DNA of 64,000 nt from contig NZ_AUPM01000031.1 in NCBI RefSeq assembly GCF_003265365.1, positions 49,657 to 113,656 of the forward strand. The letters are read 5' to 3'. The position numbers and the translations under genes are program-made. Positions 28,731 to 37,234 of this stretch are shown here, piece by piece; position 1 is the first letter of the stretch, and every line of letters begins with the position of its first letter. Origin of the DNA: Petrotoga sp. 9PW.55.5.1 (GTDB lineage: Bacteria; Thermotogota; Thermotogae; Petrotogales; Petrotogaceae). Below the pieces are notes generated by a model. That model searched no databases. It was not told the origin of the DNA and saw only the letters and a list, made by a program, of their open reading frames with translations.

Positions 28731-29567
28731 TTAATTTCCTCCTAAACCATAAGCATTTTCTCTATTATCCAAAACATATATTCTATTGCTAGAGGGAAGA
28801 TATGCTAATGGATCAGATGTTTTATTATTGTTTCTAACTTCAAAATGAAGATGTGGTCCCGTACTTAAACCTGAATTGCCTACTCTTGCAATTAACTCGC
28901 CTTTTTCTACATACTGGCCTGGGTAAACGTTGATTTGTGAAAGATGTCCATAAACATAACTGATATTGTTGGATTTTATTTCTACCATCAAACCATATCC
29001 ACCATTTTCACCTACAAACTGTACGATTCCAGAAGAAGCAGCAAAAATAGGTGTTCCTACATTAGCTGCCAAATCTATCCCATTATGCAAAGAATACTCG
29101 TGAGTTATTGGATGAATTCTCCAACCGTATAATGAAGAAATAGAACCATAAACTGGCCATATTATATTTGCTTCATTATTAAAACCCTTGCCTACAATAT
29201 TTTTTGGAATAAAAAGCTTTTGACCTACATAAATTGTTGTAGAATCTAGATTATTAGCTCTAACTATGTCGGGTACACTTGTGAAAAACATTTTCGCTAT
29301 ATAAGTTAAATTATCACCTTTTTTTACTTCATATAAGTAACCATCTGGCTGCGGGATATGTATTTTGTTTCCAATTTTCAAACTTTGAGGGTTCAAATCA
29401 GTATTCCAGTCAAGGATAGTGGTAATTGATACATTGTATTTCTGAGAAATACTATAAAGAGTGTCGCCGTTTTGAACTAGGTGCTCAATCATTGAATAAT
29501 TAGAAAACGAAACAATAGAAATCATCAAAATCATAAAGAAGGTAAATCTTCTTTTATTTTTCTTCAA
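28731..29567 (-). CDS. secreted M23 peptidase with two LysM repeats
   Basis: Signal peptide or anchor (KKNKRRFTFFMILMISIVSFS), two LysM domains (about 33-75 and 80-122, each with the GDTLYSISQKYNVS-type start) for binding peptidoglycan, then a LytM/M23 metallopeptidase domain (about 145-265) with LHNGIDLAA (HxxxD) and GPHLHFEVR (HxH), so the zinc site is complete. It should cut peptide cross-links in the cell wall during growth or division. An ATG at 29573 is almost on top of the GGGGG site; TTG 29567 has an 8-nt spacing and is preferred. Single gene. Confidence 0.92.
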   Translation of the reverse strand: MKKNKRRFTFFMILMISIVSFSNYSMIEHLVQNGDTLYSISQKYNVSITTILDWNTDLNPQSLKIGNKIHIPQPDGYLYEVKKGDNLTYIAKMFFTSVPDIVRANNLDSTTIYVGQKLFIPKNIVGKGFNNEANIIWPVYGSISSLYGWRIHPITHEYSLHNGIDLAANVGTPIFAASSGIVQFVGENGGYGLMVEIKSNNISYVYGHLSQINVYPGQYVEKGELIARVGNSGLSTGPHLHFEVRNNNKTSDPLAYLPSSNRIYVLDNRENAYGLGGN

Positions 29568-29673
29568 GAGCATATCCCCCTTATCAAGGCAAAATAATAA
29601 AACAAAACCAAACTTAATTATATCATAATATAATCAAGTATTAGTAAAATTAAAATTAATATTTAAAGAATTA

Positions 29674-30360
29674 TTAATTTTTTAGGCCTTCTATAATAGT
29701 ATCATAATGTAAATCAATAGAATTTAAAAGTTTGTTTAAATCTTTTTCTTTTAGAGCTTTTAAGATATTTTCGTGATTTTCTAGAGTTTTTCTATTGTAA
29801 GTGTTTGTGAAAAGATAATCTTTTTTCATAATTCTCCATACCTTCTGATGAATAAAACTTGTAAGGTTATTTAAAAAGTGTTCAATTATTGAATTCTTAG
29901 AATATCTCGCATATAGATTGTGAAACTTATAATCTTCCTCCAAAACCCCTTCCAAATCTTTGTTTTGTATCGCTGTATTAAATCTTGTGCATATTTCTTC
30001 CATTTCAGTTATTAATTTCTGATCTAAATATTTAAATACCAAATAAGCTATAGATCTTTCCAATATTTTTCGACTCTCTATTAAATCTTCGACTTCGTAG
30101 TCAGGAAAAGTTAGATCTATAGAACTATTATAATTATTCTTTATATAATTTCCACTTCCCTGAACACTTTCTACTACATTAATAGCTTTTAAATAGCTAA
30201 TAACTTCTCTAATTACGATTCTAGATACCCCGTATTTTTTAGAAAGAATTCTTTCAGAAGGAAGTTTATCTCCTATTTTTAATTTAGAGTTTGATATTTG
30301 ATTTAATATATCTTCGATAACTTCCTTACTTTTTCCATTATTTCCTGTGCTTTCAATCAT
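29674..30360 (-). CDS. GntR-family regulator, FadR/FCD subfamily (likely sulfosugar repressor)
   Basis: 228 residues: an N-terminal winged helix (about 12-75, SKLKIGDKLPSERILSKKYGVSRIVIREVISYL) and a C-terminal all-helical FCD ligand-binding domain (about 85-215) with spaced histidines (for instance FHNLYARY) that normally bind a metal and a carboxylate or sugar acid. It is the last gene of the reverse transport operon, 15 nt after the GPH transporter. FCD regulators of sugar-acid pathways bind TGGTnnTACCA-type sites, and two TGGTAATAYCA sites occur in the divergent promoter region at 34913 and 35055. Inferred: it represses both operons until a pathway intermediate binds. Confidence 0.85.
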   Translation of the reverse strand: MIESTGNNGKSKEVIEDILNQISNSKLKIGDKLPSERILSKKYGVSRIVIREVISYLKAINVVESVQGSGNYIKNNYNSSIDLTFPDYEVEDLIESRKILERSIAYLVFKYLDQKLITEMEEICTRFNTAIQNKDLEGVLEEDYKFHNLYARYSKNSIIEHFLNNLTSFIHQKVWRIMKKDYLFTNTYNRKTLENHENILKALKEKDLNKLLNSIDLHYDTIIEGLKN

Positions 30361-30375
30361 ACTATTTTTCTCCTT

Positions 30376-31794
30376 TTAAATCAATTCTCTTTTTAAATCA
30401 GATATCTCTTTTTCCAAAGACTTATCAATAGGTTTGTTTTCTCTTTTAGCTTCTAAATATTCTACAAGTTTAGCATGTTTTTTAGAATTCAAAGGATATT
30501 TGATAGCGGCTATTATTCCTAAAATTAGTAATATTATTGGAACGAAAGCAATGATAAATCTTAAAGAAAACAAAAAAGAATCAGGTTGAACTTGCTCAAT
30601 TCCATTTATAGGATTAACAAAACCAGCAACTCCCAAAGAAAAAGTTACTCCCGCTACAGCTAAACCTGAGGCAACCTTTCTAATGAAAGTCATTAACCCG
30701 CTCAAAGCTCCTTCTTCTCTCTTACCAAACTTTAACTCAGCAACATCAGTTACATCTCCAAAAATAGTATGAGGCATTACTGCAACAGCTGAAACTCCAG
30801 CTCCTATAATTGCAGCCATAATAACAACTTGGAAGGTAGAAACTTCGGGTGAAAAGGTAAAAAGAATCATTCCAGCAACACACCAAACAATTGCACCCAC
30901 TATATAGGAAATGTTTTTAGATAGTCTTTTGGCAAGGAAAGCATAAAAAGGAATAAAAATTATTTCTGCAATAAAAAGAGCTCCCAAAGCAATAGGAAGA
31001 AGTCCTTCATTTCCAATATAATATTTTGTATAATACGCAAATATGGTAGACACAACATCTATTGATAAATAAGCGAATAAATACATTGCGATCAATAGTC
31101 TAAATGTTCGAATTTTAAAAGGTTCAAAAAACATATTTAAAAAATTAAAATGAACTTTTTCGCTTGAAAAATATCTTCTTTCACTTGTGAACATAAAAAC
31201 TCCAATCCATGGTATGGAAAATAGCAATCCAAAAACTGTAGCCATAGCAATATACCCAACTCTGATATCAGAGAATGAGTTTACAATCAACATAGGAATA
31301 ACTGCACATGCTAAACCAGAAGCTAAAGAAAAGGCTAATCTATATGAATTTAGTGATGTTCTTTCGTTATAATCCAAGGTTAATTCTGCACCTAAAGCGG
31401 TATAAGGTGTCATTACCATTGTAAAAACAGTTGTAAAAGCTAAATACGCAAAAAGAGCATATAAGAATCTTCCTAATTGGTTAGGAAAAGTAACAGGATA
31501 CCAAAGTGTGAAAAAAGCTATAAAAATTAAAAAAGTCCCTACTAAAAAGTAAGGTCTTCTCCTACCAAATCTTGTTCTTGTATTATCGGTAATAAATCCC
31601 ATCATTGGATCTGTAACTGCATCCCATATTCGACCTATCAGTAAAATTGGAGCAATATATTGCATCTTTAAGCCAACTACATCCGTGAGAAATATCGCAT
31701 AAAAAAAATTAATAATGTTAAATGCTCCACCACCAAAAATATCCCCGGAACCATAAAATAATTTAGATCTTAGCGATAGTTTTTCGTTTCCCAT
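30376..31794 (-). CDS. GPH-family sugar:cation symporter (YihO/YihP-like position)
   Basis: 472 residues, 12 TM helices, glycoside-pentoside-hexuronide family: signature DAVTDPMMGFITDNTRTRFGRRRPY in the first cytoplasmic loop and the DVTDVAELKFGKREEGALSG segment in the middle. Members import melibiose, xylosides, glucuronides, and YihO/YihP types are linked to sulfoquinovose. In the same reverse operon as a carbohydrate ABC importer, so the cell has two candidate carriers for the pathway; one could export an end product. GGAGGAGAT site upstream of ATG 31794. Substrate is inferred from the neighbouring genes. Confidence 0.85.
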   Translation of the reverse strand: MGNEKLSLRSKLFYGSGDIFGGGAFNIINFFYAIFLTDVVGLKMQYIAPILLIGRIWDAVTDPMMGFITDNTRTRFGRRRPYFLVGTFLIFIAFFTLWYPVTFPNQLGRFLYALFAYLAFTTVFTMVMTPYTALGAELTLDYNERTSLNSYRLAFSLASGLACAVIPMLIVNSFSDIRVGYIAMATVFGLLFSIPWIGVFMFTSERRYFSSEKVHFNFLNMFFEPFKIRTFRLLIAMYLFAYLSIDVVSTIFAYYTKYYIGNEGLLPIALGALFIAEIIFIPFYAFLAKRLSKNISYIVGAIVWCVAGMILFTFSPEVSTFQVVIMAAIIGAGVSAVAVMPHTIFGDVTDVAELKFGKREEGALSGLMTFIRKVASGLAVAGVTFSLGVAGFVNPINGIEQVQPDSFLFSLRFIIAFVPIILLILGIIAAIKYPLNSKKHAKLVEYLEAKRENKPIDKSLEKEISDLKRELI

Positions 31795-31847
31795 TTATAT
31801 CTCCTCCGAGTATTTAATTTATAATATTTTAACATAAATTATTATTT

Positions 31848-32666
31848 TCATCCTTTTATTCCTCCACTTATACCTCCTATCAAAAATCTTTGGAAAGCAA
31901 GAGTAATAACAAATATTGGAATCAGCATAAATGTTCCAGCTGCAGCTAACTGTCCCCACTGTGGCGCATATTGACCCATAAAACCATTTATAACTACTGG
32001 GGCAGTTTTTGCTTGAGAACTTGTTAAAACTAAAGCATACAAAAATTCATTCCAAGACATGATGAATGCAAAAACAGCAGCAACTACTAACCCCGGTCTA
32101 ACTAAGGGTAAAAAAATTCTCCAAAAGACCATCTTTCTATTGCAACCATCAACTAAAGCGGCCTCTTCATATTCCAAAGGTACGCTTGAAAAAAACGGCA
32201 AAAGAACCCATATAATATAAGGAATATTGAAACTCATATGTGCAAAAATTAAAGCGATTAAAGTATCTGTCAATCCTAAAGATCTAAACATCATAAACAA
32301 AGGAATAGATAGAGAAATTTGGGGAATCATTCTTGAAATAAGAAAAGAGTATGATAAAGCCTTACTATATCTGAATTTGAAACGTGCTATTGCGTATGAA
32401 GCCATGGATCCTACTATCAATGAAAAAGACGTGGATAATATACTGACTATGAGACTATTTCGAATACCCAAGAGGACATCATTTCTCTGAAAAATCTTCT
32501 TATAACTATCTAATGTAGGCTTAAAACTAAAAGGATTTGCGGACCAAATGTCAATATCTCTTTTAAAACTATTCATTATTATAATTGCAATTGGAAAGAG
32601 TTCAATTATTAAGATAATTATCGATAATATTATCAGGAAATTCTTTTTGAAATTTCTTTTCTTCAT
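31848..32666 (-). CDS. carbohydrate ABC transporter permease (MalG type)
   Basis: About 272 residues, six TM helices and the EAA motif EEAALVDGCNRKMVFWRIFLP that contacts the ATPase. Pairs with the permease at 32682-33563 and the binding protein at 33553-34848. ATG 32666 is chosen because GGGAG lies 9 nt before it, whereas the TTG at 32675 abuts the site. No ATPase gene is encoded in the operon; a shared MsmX-like ATPase elsewhere is assumed. Confidence 0.92.
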   Translation of the reverse strand: MKKRNFKKNFLIILSIIILIIELFPIAIIIMNSFKRDIDIWSANPFSFKPTLDSYKKIFQRNDVLLGIRNSLIVSILSTSFSLIVGSMASYAIARFKFRYSKALSYSFLISRMIPQISLSIPLFMMFRSLGLTDTLIALIFAHMSFNIPYIIWVLLPFFSSVPLEYEEAALVDGCNRKMVFWRIFLPLVRPGLVVAAVFAFIMSWNEFLYALVLTSSQAKTAPVVINGFMGQYAPQWGQLAAAGTFMLIPIFVITLAFQRFLIGGISGGIKG

Positions 32667-32681
32667 TTTTTTCAACTCCCA

Positions 32682-33563
32682 TCAATACTCCATATTTCTT
32701 CTAACTAAGAAGTTTGCAATGATTAAACTTATTATAATTAAAACAACTCCCATCGCCGAAGCATAACCAATGTTAAAATATCGAAAAGCTTGTTTGTGAA
32801 TATACAGAGATAATAAGGTTGTAGAATTACCTGGGCCTCCCCCAGTCATTACAAAAACTTCTGAAAATATACGTAAGGCATCAATAAGTCTTAACAATAA
32901 AGCGGTTGTAATAGTTGGCCTCAATAAAGGAATGATAATTTTGATAACTTTATCCCAAAATCTTGCTCCATCTAAATTAGCCGCTTCTATTAAAGAATTG
33001 GGAATATTAATTAATCCAGAATATATAAACATAAACATGAAAGGCCACATTCTCCAAATATCCTGAATAATAACAGCAGCATACGCGGTTCCAGGATTAG
33101 CTAACAAAGCAGTTTCAGGAAAACCTAAAGTCGTTAAAAGAAAGCTTATAGCTCCGTATCCCGGTTGAAGCATCAATCTCCAGGTTAAACCTGATAAAAC
33201 CGGTAAGACAAAAATTGGCAGCAACAAAAGGGAACGTATTAACCCTACTCCCTTGAATTCTCGATTTAAAAGTATGGCAACGAAGAAACCAATAATTAAT
33301 TCTATAGGTATTGCAATGAAAATAAATCCCATCTGCAAAAATAAAGAATTCCAAAATTCAGCATCTTGGAATATGCTAACATAATTAGAAATTCCTATAA
33401 ATCCTCTAGAAGCTTCATCAACTAGAGGCCAGTTAAAAAAAGATATCCCTATAGCGTAGAGTATTGGATAAACTAAAACTACACCGACTAATATCAAAGC
33501 AGGTAATATAAAATAAAGGACAGGGGATTTCCCCCCTATCCTTTTTCTGCCCTTAGTAGCCAT
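32682..33563 (-). CDS. carbohydrate ABC transporter permease (MalF type)
   Basis: About 293 residues with six TM helices and the EAA loop EAANLDGARFWDKVIKIIIPL. ATG 33563 overlaps the stop of the binding-protein gene by 11 nt and has GGGGTG upstream; a longer start at 33581 would lie wholly inside that gene. Forms the heterodimeric channel with the MalG-type protein 15 nt downstream. Substrate is inferred to be a sulfoquinovose glycoside or free sulfoquinovose from the divergent operon. Confidence 0.92.
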   Translation of the reverse strand: MATKGRKRIGGKSPVLYFILPALILVGVVLVYPILYAIGISFFNWPLVDEASRGFIGISNYVSIFQDAEFWNSLFLQMGFIFIAIPIELIIGFFVAILLNREFKGVGLIRSLLLLPIFVLPVLSGLTWRLMLQPGYGAISFLLTTLGFPETALLANPGTAYAAVIIQDIWRMWPFMFMFIYSGLINIPNSLIEAANLDGARFWDKVIKIIIPLLRPTITTALLLRLIDALRIFSEVFVMTGGGPGNSTTLLSLYIHKQAFRYFNIGYASAMGVVLIIISLIIANFLVRRNMEY

Positions 33564-34848
33564 ATTTTGCGAGCACCCCATTAACTTCTCTTATCATATT
33601 ATCTACAGCTGTTTCTGGAGTAACCCTTCCTGTTACACCAGCTAACCAATTAACTTTTATTACATCAGAAACTTCTGCATAATGTTCGAATCTTGGCCTT
33701 GAAACTGAATAATTCATTGATTCAAAAATTCCAAGAAAATAAGGTTTCTCAGAAACGAATTCTGGAGCCAATAAAAGATCTCTTCTTGCAGGGGTCATTC
33801 CAGCTTTTACTAACTCTTTTCCGGCTTCATAGGAAGACCACCAGTAAGCGAATTCAGCTGCAGCTTCTTTGTTTTTTGAAGCATTCGGTATTCCCAACAT
33901 CCATGTCCCTCTTATTGGAGCTCTTCTTGATGTTCCAGCTGGTGGTGCGCTATAATGAATTCTTCCATAAACGAGTGATTGATCTGGATCTTCATGATCC
34001 GGTACAATCGCTGGCCATTGGAACATCGAAAAAACTTTACCTTGATTAAAAGCTGCTATCCTTTCTGAATGACCCATATCTTGCCAACCAGGAGGGGCGA
34101 ATTCACACAGTGCTTTATACATGTTCATGGCTTCAACAGCTTTTTCTTTATCTAAAACTACTTCAAAATCATTTTCTCCCACTGGTTTTAATACACTTGT
34201 TCCGTAGGATTCAAACATTAAAATTGCTTCGCATGTGGCTCCTTCTGTATTCTTTGTAAAAGGAGCAAATCCATAAATACCTTTTGTGGACAAAAATTCA
34301 CTGATATCTAGCAATTGTTCAAAAGTCTGTGGAACATTCAATTCATAACCGTAAGATTGTTTGAATTCTTCCTTGTACTTGTAGTTTGTTACAATATCAT
34401 TTCGAGTCATCCATACATATACATTTCCGTTTATAGGTAATCCTCGGTATTCGCCATTCCAATAAGATCCTTCGGCAACACCTGAAATTAAATCATTTTC
34501 TAAATCAACTTTTTTATAAACTTTTCCTTGAGGCCATTGAGAATATGGTGTAAAGAGATTTCCAAATTGTGGTACAAACGGTTCGTCTACCGATACAAGA
34601 TCATAGTCTGTTCTGTTACTTGACACAGAAACAGCTGTTTTTTCAAGAATCGACCCACTAGGAAGTCTTTCAAAAATTACTTTTATACCCGTTTCTTGTT
34701 CAAATTCTTTAATCATAGAATCTACAGCAACAGTTAAAGCATCATCCCAAACAAGAACCCTTATCGTGGTTCCCTTGTAGGGTTGACCAAACAGAAAATT
34801 ACTAACAATCAAAGATACTAATATTAGAAAAATAGTTCCTTTTTTCAC
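33553..34848 (-). CDS. extracellular sugar-binding protein of ABC transporter
   Basis: About 431 residues, family-1 solute-binding protein. GTG 34848 follows GAGGAGGGG by 5 nt and gives a clean signal peptide (KKGTIFLILVSLIVSNFLFG); upstream in-frame codons lie in the promoter hairpin. The mature protein begins KGTTIRVLVWDDALT and carries the usual two lobes; no lipobox cysteine is seen at the expected place. First gene of the reverse operon with both permeases, the GPH carrier and the GntR regulator. Ligand is inferred from the divergent catabolic genes; the sulfonate contacts cannot be identified without a structure. Confidence 0.9.
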   Translation of the reverse strand: MKKGTIFLILVSLIVSNFLFGQPYKGTTIRVLVWDDALTVAVDSMIKEFEQETGIKVIFERLPSGSILEKTAVSVSSNRTDYDLVSVDEPFVPQFGNLFTPYSQWPQGKVYKKVDLENDLISGVAEGSYWNGEYRGLPINGNVYVWMTRNDIVTNYKYKEEFKQSYGYELNVPQTFEQLLDISEFLSTKGIYGFAPFTKNTEGATCEAILMFESYGTSVLKPVGENDFEVVLDKEKAVEAMNMYKALCEFAPPGWQDMGHSERIAAFNQGKVFSMFQWPAIVPDHEDPDQSLVYGRIHYSAPPAGTSRRAPIRGTWMLGIPNASKNKEAAAEFAYWWSSYEAGKELVKAGMTPARRDLLLAPEFVSEKPYFLGIFESMNYSVSRPRFEHYAEVSDVIKVNWLAGVTGRVTPETAVDNMIREVNGVLAKYGY

Positions 34849-34872
34849 CTTTACCCCTCCTCTAGGACATAT

Positions 34873-34900
34873 TTTTGTGGTTTGAGTTAAAACCACAAAA
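34873..34900 (-). promoter_or_regulatory. 11-bp perfect inverted repeat at the start of the transport transcript
   Basis: TTTTGTGGTTT (34873-34883), six-nt gap, AAACCACAAAA (34890-34900). It begins 2 nt downstream of the -10 element of the reverse promoter, so it covers the start of transcription and the 5' leader. It could be a second operator or an mRNA stem-loop; there is no T run, so it is not a normal terminator. Confidence 0.55.
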
Positions 34901-34902
34901 CA

Positions 34903-34931
34903 ATTTTACTACTGGTAATATCATTTTGCAA
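34903..34931 (-). promoter_or_regulatory. promoter of the reverse transport operon
   Basis: Reverse strand TTGCAA (34926-34931), 17-nt spacer, TAAAAT (34903-34908), 55 nt before the GTG start of the binding protein. An operator-like TGATATTACCA lies within the spacer. Confidence 0.65.
34913..34923. promoter_or_regulatory. GntR/FCD-type operator, copy 1
   Basis: TGGTAATATCA, one mismatch from a perfect palindrome, between -35 and -10 of the reverse promoter. Matches the TGGT-N3-ACCA form bound by many FadR-type regulators. Confidence 0.55.
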
Positions 34932-35027
34932 GTTCGAAAAAAAGTCGTCTCATTTAATTACAAATTATTAGTAGAAAATATCAGTATTTAGAAAGGAAAA
35001 TCTTAGTTTTTCTATTTAATCCTACTT

Positions 35028-35055
35028 TTGACAAAAAAATAAAAAAGGGTATAAT
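35028..35055 (+). promoter_or_regulatory. promoter of the forward catabolic operon
   Basis: Perfect TTGACA (35028-35033) and TATAAT (35050-35055) with a 16-nt spacer, about 53 nt before the ATG of the transaldolase. Confidence 0.85.
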
Positions 35056-35065
35056 GGTAATACCA
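35055..35065. promoter_or_regulatory. GntR/FCD-type operator, copy 2
   Basis: TGGTAATACCA, a perfect palindrome, starting at the last base of the -10 element and covering the transcription start. A repressor bound here would block the promoter. Confidence 0.65.
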
Positions 35066-35107
35066 ATGGTGTTGAAAATTTTAATTAAAAAGGGGGCAAT
35101 TAAATTT

Positions 35108-35768
35108 ATGAAACTTTTTTTAGACAGTGCGAAATTAGATGAAATAAAATACGCTATTGAAAAATGGGGCATTGAAGGAGTCACCAGTAATCCAAAGCAC
35201 ATTAAAAACTCAGGAAGATCTATGGAATATTTTATGGACGAAGTAAAAAAGATAGTAGAATCAACAGAAATTACAGTAAGTGTTGAGGTAAATCCCCATC
35301 TAATTAAAGCAGAAGATATGGCAGAAGAAGCAAAAAAAAATTGCTGCTATTTCTAAAAATTTCGTAATTAAGATACCAGCAACAGAAGAAGGGTTATATG
35401 CTGTAAAATTATTAAAAAATACGGAGGTTAAAGTTAATGTTACTCTCGTTTTCAATGCTTTTCAAGCTTTACAAGCCGCTCGAATGGGAGCTTATTATAT
35501 TAGCCCGTTTGTAGGATGGCGAGAAGAAAGAGGAGAAACTAATATAAACTACATAGCAGATATAGTAAACGCTGTTCATAATTATAACTTCAAATCACAA
35601 GTATTGGTAGCTGCTGTAAGAAATGCCAAACAAATTACAGAAGCTATAAACGCTAAAGCTGACATTATTACCGCTGGATTTGAGGTATATAAAACAGCCT
35701 TTCAAACTCCATATACTTCAATGGGGTTAGAAATATTTTCTCAAGCATGGGACTCAATAAAAAAGTAG
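35108..35768 (+). pseudogene. FSA/TalC-type transaldolase with a +1 frameshift in an A9 run (possible sulfofructose transaldolase)
   Basis: Two reading frames together encode one complete small transaldolase of about 220 residues: residues 1-76 in the first frame (MKLFLDSAKLDEIKYAIEKW, GVTSNP) and the rest in the +1 frame, beginning IAAISKNFVIKIPATEEGL with the Schiff-base lysine in VIKIP, then NVTLVFNAFQALQAA and ISPFVGWREERG. The join falls at nine A residues (35332-35340); eight would keep the frame. Everything else is intact, so this is a recent mutation, a sequencing error or a slippage site that restores the frame. In the sulfo-TAL route this type of enzyme splits 6-deoxy-6-sulfofructose to sulfolactaldehyde. 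First gene of the forward operon, AAAAGGGGG upstream of ATG. Confidence 0.85.
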
Positions 35769-35779
35769 GAGGTATTAAA

Positions 35780-36076
35780 ATGGCAGAATACAAATTTCTA
35801 GTACATAAAGAAGGAGATAGTGTTGGAGTTGCAAGTGATGATTTAAAGCCGGGAGAAAAAATAAAAGGAAGAGTTTTGGAAGGAAACAAGGAATATGAAA
35901 TAACAGTATTAGATGAAATAGTATTGGGTCACAAAATTTCCTTGAAAGATATTGAAAAAGATGAAGAAATAATCGAATACGGAGAAAAAACAGGAATAGC
36001 TACAAAAACAATTAAAATAGGAGAAGAAGTACACGTACATAATATTAAAAGTAGAAGATGGGGAGGTAGCAAATAA
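35780..36076 (+). CDS. suyA: (2R)-sulfolactate sulfo-lyase small subunit (SuyA-like, SAF domain)
   Basis: 98 residues, one SAF domain as in the small subunit of two-part UxaA-family lyases. It begins MAEYKFLVHKEGDSVGVASDD and ends with VHVHNIKSRRWG; from memory the FLVHxxxDxVGV start is typical of SuyA, whereas altronate dehydratase has an HPxDNVA start. SuyAB splits (2R)-3-sulfolactate into pyruvate and sulfite. AGGAGGT is 7 nt before ATG 35780. Its stop overlaps the start of suyB (TAATG), so the subunits are translationally coupled. The alternative is the small half of a split altronate or galactarate dehydratase; no uronate gene such as uxaB, uxaC or kdgK is present nearby. Confidence 0.75.
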   Translation: MAEYKFLVHKEGDSVGVASDDLKPGEKIKGRVLEGNKEYEITVLDEIVLGHKISLKDIEKDEEIIEYGEKTGIATKTIKIGEEVHVHNIKSRRWGGSK

Positions 36077-37230
36077 TGAAGGATAAAATTTTAGCATATA
36101 AAAGAGAAAATGGAAAAGTTGGTGTGAGAAATCATGTTCTAATTATTCCCGTAGATGATATTTCTAATTCCGCAGCTTTAGCAGTGGAAAACATAATTCA
36201 AGGTACTTTAGCAATTCCACACCATTACGGCAGACTTCAATTTGGGAAAGATTTAGATCTATTTTTTAAAACCATGATTGGTACCGGAAGTAATCCTAAT
36301 GTTGCTGCTGCAATAGTAGTAGGAATAGAACCAAACTGGACAAACAAAATAGCGGAAGGGATTGCTCAAACAGGTAAACCTGTAGAGGCTTTTTATATTG
36401 AGAAAAATGGCGAACTAAAAACCATTGAAAAGATGTCAAGATCTGCATTAAAATTGGTTCAATACGCAACTAGTCTAAAAAAAGAATGGGTTGATTTTTC
36501 TGAAATAACAATTAGTTTAAAATGCGGAGAATCGGATACAACATCAGGCTTAGCTTCAAATAGAGTTGTGGGAAGATTTGTAGAAAACTTTTTACAGAAT
36601 AATGGCACTATATTATTTGGTGAAACAACCGAATTAACTGGTGCCGAACACATTATAGCTGAGAGATTTAAAAAGAAAGAAGATAAAGAAAAATTCATGA
36701 GAATTTTCAATGAATATCAAGAGTTAATAGAATCTCAAGAAGTAGATTTGCTTGGATCTCAGCCAACTCAAGGAAATATTGAAGGTGGATTAAGCACAAT
36801 TGAAGAAAAGGCTTTAGGAAACATACAAAAAATAGGGAAAGCACAAATAGATAGTGCTTTAGACTACGGTGAAGTCCCTGTTGGAAAAGGATTACATTTT
36901 ATGAATACTTCTTCTGCAGCCGCTGAAGCTGTAACATTGTTTGCTGCTGCTGGTGCTGTTATTCACTTATTTCCTACAGGTCAAGGTAATATTATTGGAA
37001 ATCCTGTTATTCCAGTTTTAAAAATTACCGCGAATCCTAAAACTGCGAAGAACATGGCTGAACACATAGACTTAGATGTTTCAGGGTTACTAAAATTAGA
37101 AGGATCTCTAAACGATCATGCGGATAATTTATGGGGAAAAATAATTGAAACTGCTGATGGGAAATTCGTAATGGCAGAAATGCTTAAACATCGAGAGTTT
37201 GTTCTCACAAAATTATATCCAAGTGCGTGA
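36076..37230 (+). CDS. suyB: (2R)-sulfolactate sulfo-lyase large subunit (SuyB-like, UxaA family)
   Basis: 384 residues, the UxaA/GarD large-subunit fold: NGKVGVRNHVLIIPVDD at the start, the KCGESDTTSG iron-binding segment (about 150), SQPTQGNIEGGLSTIEEKA, PTGQGNIIGNPV and a C terminus HREFVLTKLYPSA. As I recall them, PHxYGRLQFG, MIGTGxNPNVAA and the HREFVLT end are shared with SuyB rather than with altronate dehydratase. Size agrees with a 42-kDa SuyB paired with a roughly 10-kDa SuyA. Releases sulfite in the cytoplasm. Overlaps suyA by 1 nt and is followed within 4 nt by the larA-like gene. Exact substrate needs a tree or assay. Confidence 0.75.
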   Translation: MKDKILAYKRENGKVGVRNHVLIIPVDDISNSAALAVENIIQGTLAIPHHYGRLQFGKDLDLFFKTMIGTGSNPNVAAAIVVGIEPNWTNKIAEGIAQTGKPVEAFYIEKNGELKTIEKMSRSALKLVQYATSLKKEWVDFSEITISLKCGESDTTSGLASNRVVGRFVENFLQNNGTILFGETTELTGAEHIIAERFKKKEDKEKFMRIFNEYQELIESQEVDLLGSQPTQGNIEGGLSTIEEKALGNIQKIGKAQIDSALDYGEVPVGKGLHFMNTSSAAAEAVTLFAAAGAVIHLFPTGQGNIIGNPVIPVLKITANPKTAKNMAEHIDLDVSGLLKLEGSLNDHADNLWGKIIETADGKFVMAEMLKHREFVLTKLYPSA

Positions 37231-37234
37231 TTTT

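Noticed and set aside
33564..33581. Longer start of the MalF-type permease at ATG 33581
   Set aside because: It would add six residues coded inside the binding-protein gene; ATG 33563 gives a normal N terminus.
35780..37230. Reading the UxaA-family pair as altronate dehydratase
   Set aside because: The small-subunit start and the large-subunit end look like SuyA and SuyB, and no other uronate genes are nearby. Kept as an alternative, not as the call.
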